Part shown: positions 15,795-24,900 of the stretch, piece after piece
Layout of the letters: each line of letters begins with the position of its first letter
How positions within the stretch are numbered: the first letter of the stretch is position 1
Source of the DNA: Curtobacterium sp. 458
Lineage (GTDB): Bacteria; Actinomycetota; Actinomycetes; Actinomycetales; Microbacteriaceae
Length of the DNA: 64,000 nt
Reading direction: 5' to 3'
Assembly (NCBI RefSeq): GCF_030406605.1
Contig: NZ_CP129104.1
Coordinates: 1,449,405 to 1,513,404 of the forward strand
Position numbers and translations under genes: made by a program
The notes under the pieces: model-generated
The model's database searches: none
Told to the model about the DNA's origin: nothing
What the model saw: the letters and a program-made list of their open reading frames with translations, nothing else

Positions 15795-16670
15795 TCAGGC
15801 GGCGGCCTGCGACGCGTCGAGTCGCGCCACTTCCTCCGGGCGCAGCTTCACCGACACGGCCGTGACCGAGTCGAGGATCGACTGCGGCCGTGAGGCTCCA
15901 GGGATCGGGACGACGACGTCGCTCTTCGCCAGCTCCCACGCCAGCGCCACGACCTGCGGGCTGACCCCGCGGTCACGGGCGACGTACGCGAAGTCCTCGT
16001 ACGCGGTCCCGAGGTCGGCCGCGTTCGTGATGCCGCCGAGCGGGCTCCACGGCAGGAACGCGATGCCGAGCTCGTCGCAGAGCTCGAGTTCCGGCTCGCT
16101 CGACCGGAACCGCGGCGAGTACTGGTTCTGCACCGAGGCCAGTCGCCCGTCGAGGACCTCGTTCGCCGTGCGGATCTGCTCCGGGTCGGCGTTCGAGATG
16201 CCCGCCATCCGGATGACACCCTCGTCGAGCAGTTCCGCGAGGGCCCCGATCGACTCGGCGTAGGGCACCGCGGGGTCCGGCCGGTGGAACTGGTAGAGCC
16301 CGATCGCCTCGACACCGAGCCGCTTCGCGGACGCCTTCGCCGCCTCCTTGAGGTACTCCGGGTGCCCGTTCTGCGCCCACGGGCCGGGCTCCGGACGGAG
16401 GTGGCCGCCCTTCGTCGCGATGAGGACGTCGTCGGTGGCGCCGGAGAACTCCCGGACGGCCTTGGCGATGAGTGATTCGTTGTGCCCGACCTCGTCGTGG
16501 GCGGCGAGGTGGTACGCATCGGCGGTGTCGATGAGCGTGACGCCCGCCTCGAGTGCGGCGTGGATGGTGGCGACCGAGCGCCGTTCGTCCGGTCGGCCCT
16601 CGATGGACATCGGCATGCCGCCGAGACCGATCGCGCTGACGGACACGTCTCCGATGACTCGTTGCTTCAT
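15795..16670 (-). CDS. Aldo/keto reductase
   Basis: This 291-residue NADPH-dependent oxidoreductase has the TIM-barrel signatures of the family. The tetrad is Asp48 and Tyr53 in LIDTADAY, Lys87 in IATKGG and His129 in YQFHRPD. The C-terminal cofactor segment is VVVPIPGASRPQSILDS. ATG 16670 starts at MKQRVIG, just before the first strand; an upstream GTG would add 25 unrelated residues. Family members reduce aldehydes, ketones or quinones; the natural substrate is open. The gene diverges from the glycosyltransferase. Confidence 0.92.
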   Translation of the reverse strand: MKQRVIGDVSVSAIGLGGMPMSIEGRPDERRSVATIHAALEAGVTLIDTADAYHLAAHDEVGHNESLIAKAVREFSGATDDVLIATKGGHLRPEPGPWAQNGHPEYLKEAAKASAKRLGVEAIGLYQFHRPDPAVPYAESIGALAELLDEGVIRMAGISNADPEQIRTANEVLDGRLASVQNQYSPRFRSSEPELELCDELGIAFLPWSPLGGITNAADLGTAYEDFAYVARDRGVSPQVVALAWELAKSDVVVPIPGASRPQSILDSVTAVSVKLRPEEVARLDASQAAA

Positions 16671-16816
16671 CGCCCCAGCATGCTCCGCGAGGCCCGCGTC
16701 GCGCCCAGCAGTGCAACGGTGGAGCGGCGCGGCCGCGACTTCCACGCCGCACCTCGCTTAGGGCCGCCACAGCCGGGACATCGAGTCCGTGCATGCTCCG
16801 CTCGCACGCTGGATCC

Positions 16817-18955
16817 ATGACCACTCGATCACCACACGCCCCTGCGTCCGCGCTTCCCGCCTCGGCGATCCGGGCCGGGCTGCACCGCCTCGTCCGCGGT
16901 CGAGCGGGCACCGCAGCGTGGGAACGTCCGGCGTTCCTCGGGCTCCTCCTCGTGACCGGCGTCCTCTACATCACGAACCTCGGCGTCAACGGGTGGGCGA
17001 ACGCGTTCTACTCGGCGGCAGTGCAGGCAGGGAGCCAGAGCTGGGAGGCCTTCTTCTACGGTTCCTCGGACGCGGCGAACGCCATCACGGTGGACAAACC
17101 CCCGGCGTTCCTGTGGGTGATCGGTACCTCGGTGCGGCTCTTCGGTCTGAACTCGTGGGCGATCCTCGTGCCGCAGGCGCTGATGGGTGTCGCCTCGGTG
17201 GCGATCCTGCACGGGATCGTCCGCCGCCGCTTCTCGGGCGGCGCGGCGCTCGTGGCCGGCGCGGTCCTCGCGACGACTCCCGTCGCGACCCTGATGTTCC
17301 GCTACGACAACCCGGACGCCCTGCTCGTGCTCCTCACGGTGGGCTCGATCGCGCTGACGCTGCGCGGTGTCGAGTCCGGTCGGATGCGGTGGGTGGTGTG
17401 GGCCGGGGTGCTGATCGGGCTGGCGTTCCTGACGAAGCAGCTGCAGGCGTTCCTCGTCCTGCCCCCGCTGGTCGGGGTCTACCTCGTCGCGTCGCAGCGT
17501 CCACTGCTGCGGCGCATCGGGCACCTGCTCGCCGCGGCCGCCGCGGTCGTCGTGTCGGCGGGGTGGTGGGTCGCGATCGTGGAGCTCGTCCCGGCCTCGT
17601 CACGGCCGTACATCGGCGGGTCCCAGACGAACAGCTTCCTGGAGCTCACCTTCGGCTACAACGGTCTCGGGCGGGTCACCGGCGACGAGACCGGCAGTGT
17701 CGTGCCGGGTGGGACGACGGGTGCCGGGTCCTGGGGCTCGACCGGCCTCACCCGCCTGTTCGGCTCGGAGTTCGCCACCCAGGTCGCCTGGCTCCTGCCC
17801 ACGGCACTCGCCCTCCTCGTCGTCGCCCTCGTGGCCGTGGGGCTGCGCCGTCGAAGTGACCCGCGGCTCGCGACGGTCCTCGTGCTCGGTGGCTCGCTGC
17901 TGGTCACCGGCCTGGTGTTCAGCTTCATGGGCGGGATCTTCCACCCGTACTACACGGTCGCCCTCGCTCCGTACATCGCGGGTCTGGTCGGCATCGGAGC
18001 CGGACTCCTGTGGCAGCGCCGACGAGCCGTTGCCTGGCGGGTCGTCAGCGCCTCGGTCGTGGTGCTCTCCGGCGTCTGGGGGTTCGTCCTCCTCTCCGAG
18101 GTGTCGTCGTGGCAACCCTGGATCCGATGGGTCGTGCTCGCCGCCACGATCGCCGGCACGGTCCTCGCGCTCCTGCCGCCGCGTGGCCGGCTCCTCACGG
18201 GCACGACCATCGCCGCCGTGCTCGTCGCGGCCCTGCTCGGGCCGACGGCCTTCTCGGTGCAGACGACCACGGTCGGTCACACCGGCGCGCTGCCGTCAGC
18301 AGGTCCGCAGGTCAGCGGGTCGGGTCAGGGCGGACCCGGAGGACCCGGTGGTGCAGGGGGCCGGGGCGGCACCGGCGGCCAGGTGAACGGCGGCGGGCAG
18401 ACCGGACCCGGTGGCCCGGGGAATCCCGCCGGCCAGAGCAGCCAGAGCAGCCAGAGCGGCCAGAGCAGCCAGAGCGGCCAGAGCGGTCAGAACGGCTCGG
18501 CGGACGGCGGGACGACGGCGCAGGGCGGCCAGGCGCCGACCGGGACCGACGGTCCGACCGGTGGCGCCGGTGGCGGAGGCGGATCGTCGCTCAACGGCGG
18601 GTCGACCGACGTGTCCGGCGACGTCGTGTCGGCCCTGTCCGAGGACGCCGACGACTTCACCTGGGCAGCAGCGACCGTGGGCTCGAACAGCGCCGCGACG
18701 TACCAGCTCGCGACCGGCGACCCGGTGATGGCGATCGGCGGGTACAACGGGACGGATCCTGCACCGACCCTTGCGCGGTTCGAGGCGCTCGTCGCGGCTG
18801 GCGAGGTGCACTGGTTCATCGCCGGGTCCGGGACCGGTGGGAGCAGCAGCTCCGGTAGCGACGCGGCCGAGCAGATCACCTCGTGGGTGACCTCGCACTT
18901 CGCGTCGACGACCGTCGACGGGGTCACCCTCTACGACCTCTCGAGCGGCTCGTGA
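16817..18955 (+). CDS. Glycosyltransferase family 39 membrane protein (ArnT/PMT-like)
   Basis: This 712-residue protein transfers a sugar from a polyprenyl phosphate donor on the outer face of the membrane. A first large loop follows helix 1 and carries the acidic donor/acceptor motif VDKPP at 92-96; about 12 helices follow to residue 490. A Gly/Gln/Ser-rich linker (about 495-600) then leads to a small soluble domain ending in TLYDLSSGS. The linker-plus-tail layout is typical of actinobacterial GT39 proteins often called mannosyltransferases. ATG 16817 is chosen; ATG 16793 would add eight residues. Acceptor unknown. Confidence 0.9.
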   Translation: MTTRSPHAPASALPASAIRAGLHRLVRGRAGTAAWERPAFLGLLLVTGVLYITNLGVNGWANAFYSAAVQAGSQSWEAFFYGSSDAANAITVDKPPAFLWVIGTSVRLFGLNSWAILVPQALMGVASVAILHGIVRRRFSGGAALVAGAVLATTPVATLMFRYDNPDALLVLLTVGSIALTLRGVESGRMRWVVWAGVLIGLAFLTKQLQAFLVLPPLVGVYLVASQRPLLRRIGHLLAAAAAVVVSAGWWVAIVELVPASSRPYIGGSQTNSFLELTFGYNGLGRVTGDETGSVVPGGTTGAGSWGSTGLTRLFGSEFATQVAWLLPTALALLVVALVAVGLRRRSDPRLATVLVLGGSLLVTGLVFSFMGGIFHPYYTVALAPYIAGLVGIGAGLLWQRRRAVAWRVVSASVVVLSGVWGFVLLSEVSSWQPWIRWVVLAATIAGTVLALLPPRGRLLTGTTIAAVLVAALLGPTAFSVQTTTVGHTGALPSAGPQVSGSGQGGPGGPGGAGGRGGTGGQVNGGGQTGPGGPGNPAGQSSQSSQSGQSSQSGQSGQNGSADGGTTAQGGQAPTGTDGPTGGAGGGGGSSLNGGSTDVSGDVVSALSEDADDFTWAAATVGSNSAATYQLATGDPVMAIGGYNGTDPAPTLARFEALVAAGEVHWFIAGSGTGGSSSSGSDAAEQITSWVTSHFASTTVDGVTLYDLSSGS
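18434..18487 (+). repeat. Six 9-base tandem units encoding Q-S-[SG]
   Basis: The units are CAGAGCAGC or CAGAGCGGC/T, in frame with the linker of the GT39 protein. They give a Gln-Ser-Gly run outside the membrane. Confidence 0.85.
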
Positions 18956-18982
18956 GCCGACGGGTGCGGTCCGCCCCACCTC

Positions 18983-19026
18983 CGGACGGGAGGCGCGGTG
19001 CGGCGCCGCCACGCGCCTCCCGTCCG
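18983..19026. terminator. Bidirectional hairpin terminator
   Basis: Arms CGGACGGGAGGCGCG and CGCGCCTCCCGTCCG make a perfect 15-base-pair stem; the inner GGCGCC adds a few pairs. It lies between convergent genes and belongs to the GGGAGGC-type hairpins of this window. Confidence 0.7.
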
Positions 19027-19121
19027 ACATGCGCGGCGGAACGACACCGTCGTTGTCGTGCGACGGCGCCGACGTCGTTCCGCAGCCTCACGAGCGCCCG
19101 TCCGGCACCGCCGCGCCTCGG

Positions 19122-20369
19122 CTACCGCCGCGCCCACGCCGGCGCGTGCTCCGGCAGCGGCCCGAAGGCGACTCCGCGTGCGTAGAGTCCACGCACCGGC
19201 GGCACGTACCGGGCGAGGAGCACGGGCAGCAGCGGCGGCCCGTCCCCGAGCCGTCCCGCGAACGCCCGCTCGAACACGACCCGGTGCAGCACCGACTGCG
19301 CCGCCTGCACGACCACCGCGGGCGGCGTCCGACGACGCTGCACCCGTGCGAGGTCCCGGTCCAGTCCCGCCCCGGAACGGCCCGCCCGGAGCGCCGGAGC
19401 GAGCACGGTCGCCGTGGCCACGGCGTCCTGCACGGCGAGGTTGATGCCGACCCCGCCCGCCGGGGACATCGCGTGCGCGGCGTCGCCGATGCAGAGCAGC
19501 CCCGACCGCCACCACCGCCGCAGCCGGTCCATCCGGACGTCGAGCACGTGCACCTCGTCCATCGAGCCGATCGCCCCGACCCGCTCCGCGAAGTCCGGCC
19601 GCAGACGCGCGACCCGGGCACGGAACGCCTCGACGCCCTCGGCGCGGAGCCGCGCGTCCGACCCCTTCGGCGCGAAGTACGCGACCTGGTGGTAGTCCGG
19701 GCGGGGGAACGAGAGCAGGACGTCCGCCTCGGAGAACGCCGGCACGAGGGCGCTCGCCGTGTCGCCGTCGCGCCGCGGGAGCCGGAACCACCACGTGTCG
19801 AACGGCACGGACGACGACACCGGTCGGAACCCGGCGGCGTCCCGGACCGTCGAGCCACGGCCGTCGCACGCCACCACCACGTCCGCCCGCAGCTCGGTGC
19901 GCTCGCCGGGGCCGCTGCGGGGAGTGAGGTGCACGCCCGTGACGACCCCGTTCTCCACGATCACCCCGGTCGCGGCCGTCCCCATCGTGATGGTGGAGGA
20001 CGGCTCTGCGCGGGCAGCGGTGACGAGCATGTCGAGGAGGTCCCACTGCGGCACCATCGCGACGTGGTCGTACGGCGGCGCGAGCCGCGAGAAGTCGCCG
20101 AGCAGCAGCCGGGAGCCGTCGGGCATCGGCAGCGAGAAGTCGTCGAGACGCGACTGCGGCAGGGACCGGAACGCCTCGCCGAGACCCAGCTCGTCGAGGA
20201 GCCGGACCGTCGAGGCGTGCACGGTGTCGCCGCGGAAGTCGCGGTTGAAGTCGTCGTGCCGCTCGACGACCTCGACGGCGATGCCCGCTCGCGCCAGCAG
20301 CAACCCGAGGACGACGCCGGCCGGGCCGCCTCCCACCACCGCCACCGTGGTCCGCCGTGTGGTCACCAT
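19122..20369 (-). CDS. FAD-dependent oxidoreductase (aromatic-ring hydroxylase type)
   Basis: This 415-residue protein is a group A flavoprotein monooxygenase. The dinucleotide-binding motif is VVGGGPAGVVLGLLLARAG at the N-terminus, the DG motif is ACDGRGSTVR and the second FAD motif is CIGDAAHAMSPAGGVGINLA. Enzymes of this class hydroxylate aromatic or polyketide-like compounds with NAD(P)H and oxygen, though some act in other oxidations. ATG 20369 has a TAGCGT box seven bases before it. No pathway partner lies beside it, so the substrate is open. Confidence 0.9.
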   Translation of the reverse strand: MVTTRRTTVAVVGGGPAGVVLGLLLARAGIAVEVVERHDDFNRDFRGDTVHASTVRLLDELGLGEAFRSLPQSRLDDFSLPMPDGSRLLLGDFSRLAPPYDHVAMVPQWDLLDMLVTAARAEPSSTITMGTAATGVIVENGVVTGVHLTPRSGPGERTELRADVVVACDGRGSTVRDAAGFRPVSSSVPFDTWWFRLPRRDGDTASALVPAFSEADVLLSFPRPDYHQVAYFAPKGSDARLRAEGVEAFRARVARLRPDFAERVGAIGSMDEVHVLDVRMDRLRRWWRSGLLCIGDAAHAMSPAGGVGINLAVQDAVATATVLAPALRAGRSGAGLDRDLARVQRRRTPPAVVVQAAQSVLHRVVFERAFAGRLGDGPPLLPVLLARYVPPVRGLYARGVAFGPLPEHAPAWARR

Positions 20370-20376
20370 GCCGCGG

Positions 20377-20382
20377 ACGCTA
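20377..20382 (-). promoter_or_regulatory. -10 box of the FAD oxidoreductase gene
   Basis: TAGCGT on the minus strand is seven bases from ATG 20369. Confidence 0.45.
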
Positions 20383-20445
20383 CGCCCGTCCCGCGGACGA
20401 CCGCCGGGAGGCCCGGTGCGGCTCCGGCGTGCCGGGTCCGGTCCG

Positions 20446-20907
20446 TCAGGCGGTCCCGACCGACGACGACGCCGTGCCGTGGTCGGCGGCCTGCGCGAAC
20501 ACGACGCCGCCCCACGTGATGCACGCCACCGCGAGGACGAAGCCCACGGCCGCGATCCACCAGGAGGTCCGGCGGCGCAGCCACGCCCCGATCGCCAGGA
20601 CGACGGTCACGACGCCGACGACGAACGCCCCACCGACCGCGATCGCGGTGCCGCCGAGGTACCCGCCGGGGGAGCAGCCCGTGGCGGCGTCGCAGGTCGC
20701 GGTCGCCGAGATCACCGCGACGACGCCGACGACCGCCGTGACGACGGTCATCACCGCGCCGAACGCGAGGAGCAGGATCGTCGTCACCCGGTCCGCGACC
20801 CGTCCGGCCGGGAACAGCGTCGTGCCGCCGCGCTCCCACGCCGCGGCACGCTGCTCGTCGCCGGAGGAGGAGGTGGGCTGCCCGCCGGGGACGTTCGACC
20901 AGGTCAT
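20446..20907 (-). CDS. Hypothetical membrane protein
   Basis: This 153-residue protein has a hydrophilic N-terminus of about 38 residues, then three or four hydrophobic segments (TILLLAFGAVMTVVTAVVGV, IAVGGAFVVGVVTVVLAIGA, WWIAAVGFVLAVACITWGGV). A loop between the first two holds a Cys pair (ATCDAATGCSPG) that could form a disulfide on the outside. I do not recognise a family. The start lies 10 bases after the stop of the CitE-like gene, so the two are probably co-transcribed. Confidence 0.75.
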   Translation of the reverse strand: MTWSNVPGGQPTSSSGDEQRAAAWERGGTTLFPAGRVADRVTTILLLAFGAVMTVVTAVVGVVAVISATATCDAATGCSPGGYLGGTAIAVGGAFVVGVVTVVLAIGAWLRRRTSWWIAAVGFVLAVACITWGGVVFAQAADHGTASSSVGTA

Positions 20908-20917
20908 GGCACCAGTC

Positions 20918-21790
20918 CTACCGTGCCTCCACGCCGAACGCCTGGGCGAGCTTCTGGATCTTCTGCGCCCGGCCGAGGCGCGGCAGGTCCGAGCCGTCGC
21001 GGATGACGCGGCCGCGGGCCTCGAAGTCGTCGAGGAAGTCCTGCGCCCACGCGACGTCGGTCGGCGTCGGCGAGATCACCTCGTTGATGACGGGCAGCTG
21101 CTCGGTGTCGAGGCAGAGCTTGCCGGTGAGCCCGAGCGACACCGCGATCTGCGACTGTTCGCGGAGGATGGCGTGCGCCGACCCCACCGTGGGGCCGTCG
21201 ATCGGACCCGGGAGGCCGCCGACGCGTGACGCCACGACGAGTCGCGACCGCGGGTACGCCATCGCGAGCGTGTCGGCGCTCGTCCCGGTGTCCCGTCGGT
21301 AGTCGCCGGACCCGAACGCCAGGCGGAACGCGCCCTGCGCTCGGGCGATCGACGTCGCCTCCTCGATGCCGAGCGCCGACTCGACGAGCGCGACCACCGG
21401 GATCTGTCCGCCGAGCCGGTGCCAGGTGTCGGTGACCTGCGCCGGTGACTCCGTCTTCGCGAGCATGACGCCCTGCAGCCCGGGCAGGCCGCGGAGCTCC
21501 TCGACGTCGTCGGCCCAGAAGTCCGTGGTGACGTCGTTGATCCGGACCCAGGCCTCGCCGCCCCCGGCCAGCCAGGCGGCCACGGTCGAGCGGGCGGCGG
21601 GCTTGGCGGCGGGGTCGACGGCGTCCTCGATGTCGAGGATGATCTGGTCGGCGCGGGATCGCTGCGCCCGGTCGAAGCGGTCGGCGTGGTTGCCGGAGAC
21701 GAGGAGCCACGACCGCGAGATGTCCGGCGCCACCGCCCGTCGACGGGACGGGGTCGGGGCGGGCGGAGCGGTTCGGTCGTCGATGGCCAT
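20918..21790 (-). CDS. CoA ester lyase, HpcH/HpaI aldolase (CitE-like) family
   Basis: This protein of about 290 residues has the TIM-barrel core of the citrate lyase beta subunit family. RSWLLVSGNHADRFDRA starts the barrel, ADQIILDIEDAVDP carries the Asp/Glu metal ligands, and the acyl-binding Arg/Glu positions are in AWVRIND and ALVESALGIEE. The C-terminal half has GKLCLDTEQLPVIN. Such enzymes cleave malyl-, citramalyl- or related CoA esters. ATG 21790 is chosen; a GTG two codons earlier is equally possible. No citrate lyase alpha subunit is near, consistent with the stand-alone CitE-like type. Confidence 0.88.
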   Translation of the reverse strand: MAIDDRTAPPAPTPSRRRAVAPDISRSWLLVSGNHADRFDRAQRSRADQIILDIEDAVDPAAKPAARSTVAAWLAGGGEAWVRINDVTTDFWADDVEELRGLPGLQGVMLAKTESPAQVTDTWHRLGGQIPVVALVESALGIEEATSIARAQGAFRLAFGSGDYRRDTGTSADTLAMAYPRSRLVVASRVGGLPGPIDGPTVGSAHAILREQSQIAVSLGLTGKLCLDTEQLPVINEVISPTPTDVAWAQDFLDDFEARGRVIRDGSDLPRLGRAQKIQKLAQAFGVEAR

Positions 21791-21889
21791 GTCCACGTTG
21801 GTACCACACCGTGACCTCCAGCCCGCGTGTCACGGGCGACGAATCCGGAAACCTCCGGTTCATTGCAGGAGCACGGGTCCGGTTCCGCC

Positions 21890-21895
21890 TACAGT
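21890..21895 (+). promoter_or_regulatory. -10 box of the helicase-like gene
   Basis: TACAGT, then seven bases, then GTG 21903. This supports a leaderless start there rather than at the downstream GTG 21942. Confidence 0.4.
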
Positions 21896-21902
21896 GTCCG
21901 AT

Positions 21903-24900
21903 GTGTGGCGAGCGGACAGGGTGACCGACGGTGAGGACGACGTGAACGACGACGTCCCCGTCGAGGGTGCCGACGCGCGCCCCCGGAACGGACAGCAGGA
22001 GCAGGACGAGACGACGGGTCCGACCGGGTCGCATGCCCCGGTCGGACAGCGACCGTCGAGCGCGCCCGACCGTGGTGCGGACGCGACCGACGAGACGGAC
22101 CGCACCCTGCGGCCGGAGCTGCAGCTGACGAGTCCGCAGGCGATCAGCCTGGGTGACCCGCGCCTCCAGGCCGGCAACGCGGCGGAGCCCGCGTGGGACG
22201 CGTGGCGGAAGCAGCTCACCGGTGTCGGCGGCACGAGCCCGCTGACCCGCTTCTCCGACCACCCGCGTGCCCGCATCGAGCTCTCGACGACGCACCCCGG
22301 CGGCCTCGCACAGTTCATCACCGGCAAGACGACGCTGCTGTCGAGCCTCATCCGCGACGAGGTCGCGCTCCGTGCGGCCCGCATCGCCGCGGCGCACGTC
22401 GAGGCGAAGGGCACCGAACTCGCGACGGTGCGCGGCATCGACGCGGTCAAGCTCGGCATCGGGATGGCGGACTGGAAGCACGGCGACGACCACTTCCGCG
22501 GGCCGGTGCTGCTGCGTCCGCTCGCGATCCGACGCCACGGCCGCGACTTCGAGGTGCGCCTGCTCGGCGAGCCCGTGCTCAATCCCGGCCTCGCCGACGC
22601 CCTGCACGAGCAGTACGGCGTCATCCTCGACGCGCAGTCGTTCGTCGCGCTCGCGCAGCAGGACGGCTCCTTCACACCGAACCCCGTGATCGACCGGCTC
22701 CGCGGGCTCACCGCGCACATCCCCGGCTTCTCGGTGCACGCGCGCCTCGTCGTCTCGACGTTCGCCGAGGTCGCGACCGGCATGGTCGAGGACACCGGCG
22801 ACCTCTCGCACCCCGTGCTCGACGCCCTCGCCGGCAACCCGAGCGCGAAGTGGCAGGTCGAGCAGTCCTACCGGCCCGTCGAGCAGACGCCGTCCGACGA
22901 GCGCAGCCCGGAGACCGACACGCTGCTCCTCGACGCGGACGACGAGCAGGAGAACGTGATCGCGCAGATCACGGCCGGCAACTCGATCGTGGTGAAGACC
23001 CTCCCGGGCACCGGCGGCACGCAGACGATCGTCAACGCCCTCGGCGGTCTCGTCGCGGCGAACAAGCGCGTCCTCGTGGTGAGCCCCCGGCGTGCGACCC
23101 TCCGTGGCATCGCCGCCCGCTTCGGCGAGGTGCACCTGCCCGGGGTCGCGGTCACGCCGTCGACGCTCCGCCGCGACGTCGTCCGCGCGATCGCCCGCAA
23201 CGAGAAGGCGAAGCGTCCGAACCTCCGCGAGGTCGACGACGCGCTCGTCCGGCTCCGGAAGGTGCTCATCGACTACCGCGGTGCACTGACGCGCGTGGAC
23301 CCGTCGTTCGGCGTCTCCGTGCTCGACTGCCTCGTCGAGCTCTCCCGGCTCTCGCTGCTGCCCGTCCCGCCGTCGACGACCGCACGGCTCTCGCAGTCGT
23401 CGGTCGCGTCGATGGTCGAGGGGCGCTCCCGGGTCGCCGAGACGATGGTCAGCGCGGCCAACCTCGGCGAGTTCCGCTACGGCCCCGACGACTCGCCCTG
23501 GTACGGCGCGAAGTTCTCCACCAGCGACGGCGCGCAGCGGGCGCACAAGACCGCGAAGGACCTCGACGCCGACGGGCTGCCCGCGCTGCTCCGCCGCGCG
23601 CACGACCTCGTCGCGACCACGCACATGCGGCAGTTCACGACGATCAACGAGCTCGGGATCTACCTCCGCCTGCTCACCGAGATCCGGGACACGCTCGACC
23701 GCTTCCTGCCCGTGGTCTTCGACCGTTCGGTGTCCGAGCTCGTCGCCGCGACCGCTCCCCGGGGCGAGGGCGCACCGATGTCGTCGACCAACCGTCGCCG
23801 ACTGAAGAAGCTCGCCCGCGAGTACGTCCGCCCCGGCGTGCACGTGTCCGACCTGCACGAGGCACTGACCCGCGTGCAGCAGCAGCGTGTGCTCTGGCAG
23901 CGGTACGTCGCCGCCGGCGTGAACCCCGAGGTGCCCACGGGCATCGCGGACGTCCAGGTGCTGTTCTCGAACGTCGTCGAGGACCTCGCGCGCCTCGACG
24001 AGCCGCTCGGTCGCGCCGCACGCGAGGACCAGCTCGCGAACCTTCCCGTCGACCAGCTCGTCCCGACGATCGCCCGGCTCGCCGAGGACTCCGACGTCCT
24101 GCACAATCTGCAGGAGCGCACGGAGCTCATGCAGACCCTGCGCGACCTGCAGCTCGAGCCGCTCATCACCGACCTCGCGAACCGGCACGTCCCGGACACG
24201 CAGGTCCCCGCGGAGCTCGAACTCGCGTGGTGGCAGTCCGCCCTCGAGTCGATGCTCGAGTCCGACCGGGCGCTCCTCGGGGCGAACACCGACATGCTCG
24301 ACCGGGTCGAGGCCGACTTCCGGCTCGTCGACGACGCGCACGCGGCCGGGGTGTCCCAGGGCCTCGCGTGGCAGCTCGCCGAGAACTGGAAGGTCGGGCT
24401 CGTCGACTGGCCGGACGAGGCCACGGCGCTGAAGACGCAGCTCAAGGAGGGCGCGATCACCTCGCGTCTGCTGCAGGACTCCGCACCGCACCTGTCCCGG
24501 TCGATCGCGCCCGTGTGGCTCGCGAGCCCGTACGAGGTGTCCGAGATCGCGGACACGATGCCGTTCGACACGGTGATCCTCGTCGACGCCGGTGCCGTCA
24601 CGATCGCGGAGACCGTCGGTGCCGTCCGCCGTGCCCGCCAGACCGTCGTGTTCGGCGACCCGGTGACGCAGACGCCGTCGCCGTACCGCATCGCCGTCGA
24701 CCCCGACCACCGGGCACTGCAGGTCGACGAGCAGACGCTCGACGCCTTCCACGCCGACTCCGCGCTCGCGAAGCTCTCGACGCTCCTCCCGACGCTCTCG
24801 CTCACCCGCTCGTACCGGGCCGGCGGCGAGGACCTCGCGGAACTGGTCAACCGACGCTTCTACGGCGGCCGGATCGAGTCGCTGCCGTGGGCCGGATCGT

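Noticed and set aside
22309..22335. A Walker A consensus in the helicase-like protein, AQFITGKTT
   Set aside because: It fits [AG]-x4-G-K-[ST], but it lies in the N-terminal DUF4011-type segment, where relatives have no P-loop; the true Walker A position is the degenerate LPGTGGTQT further on.
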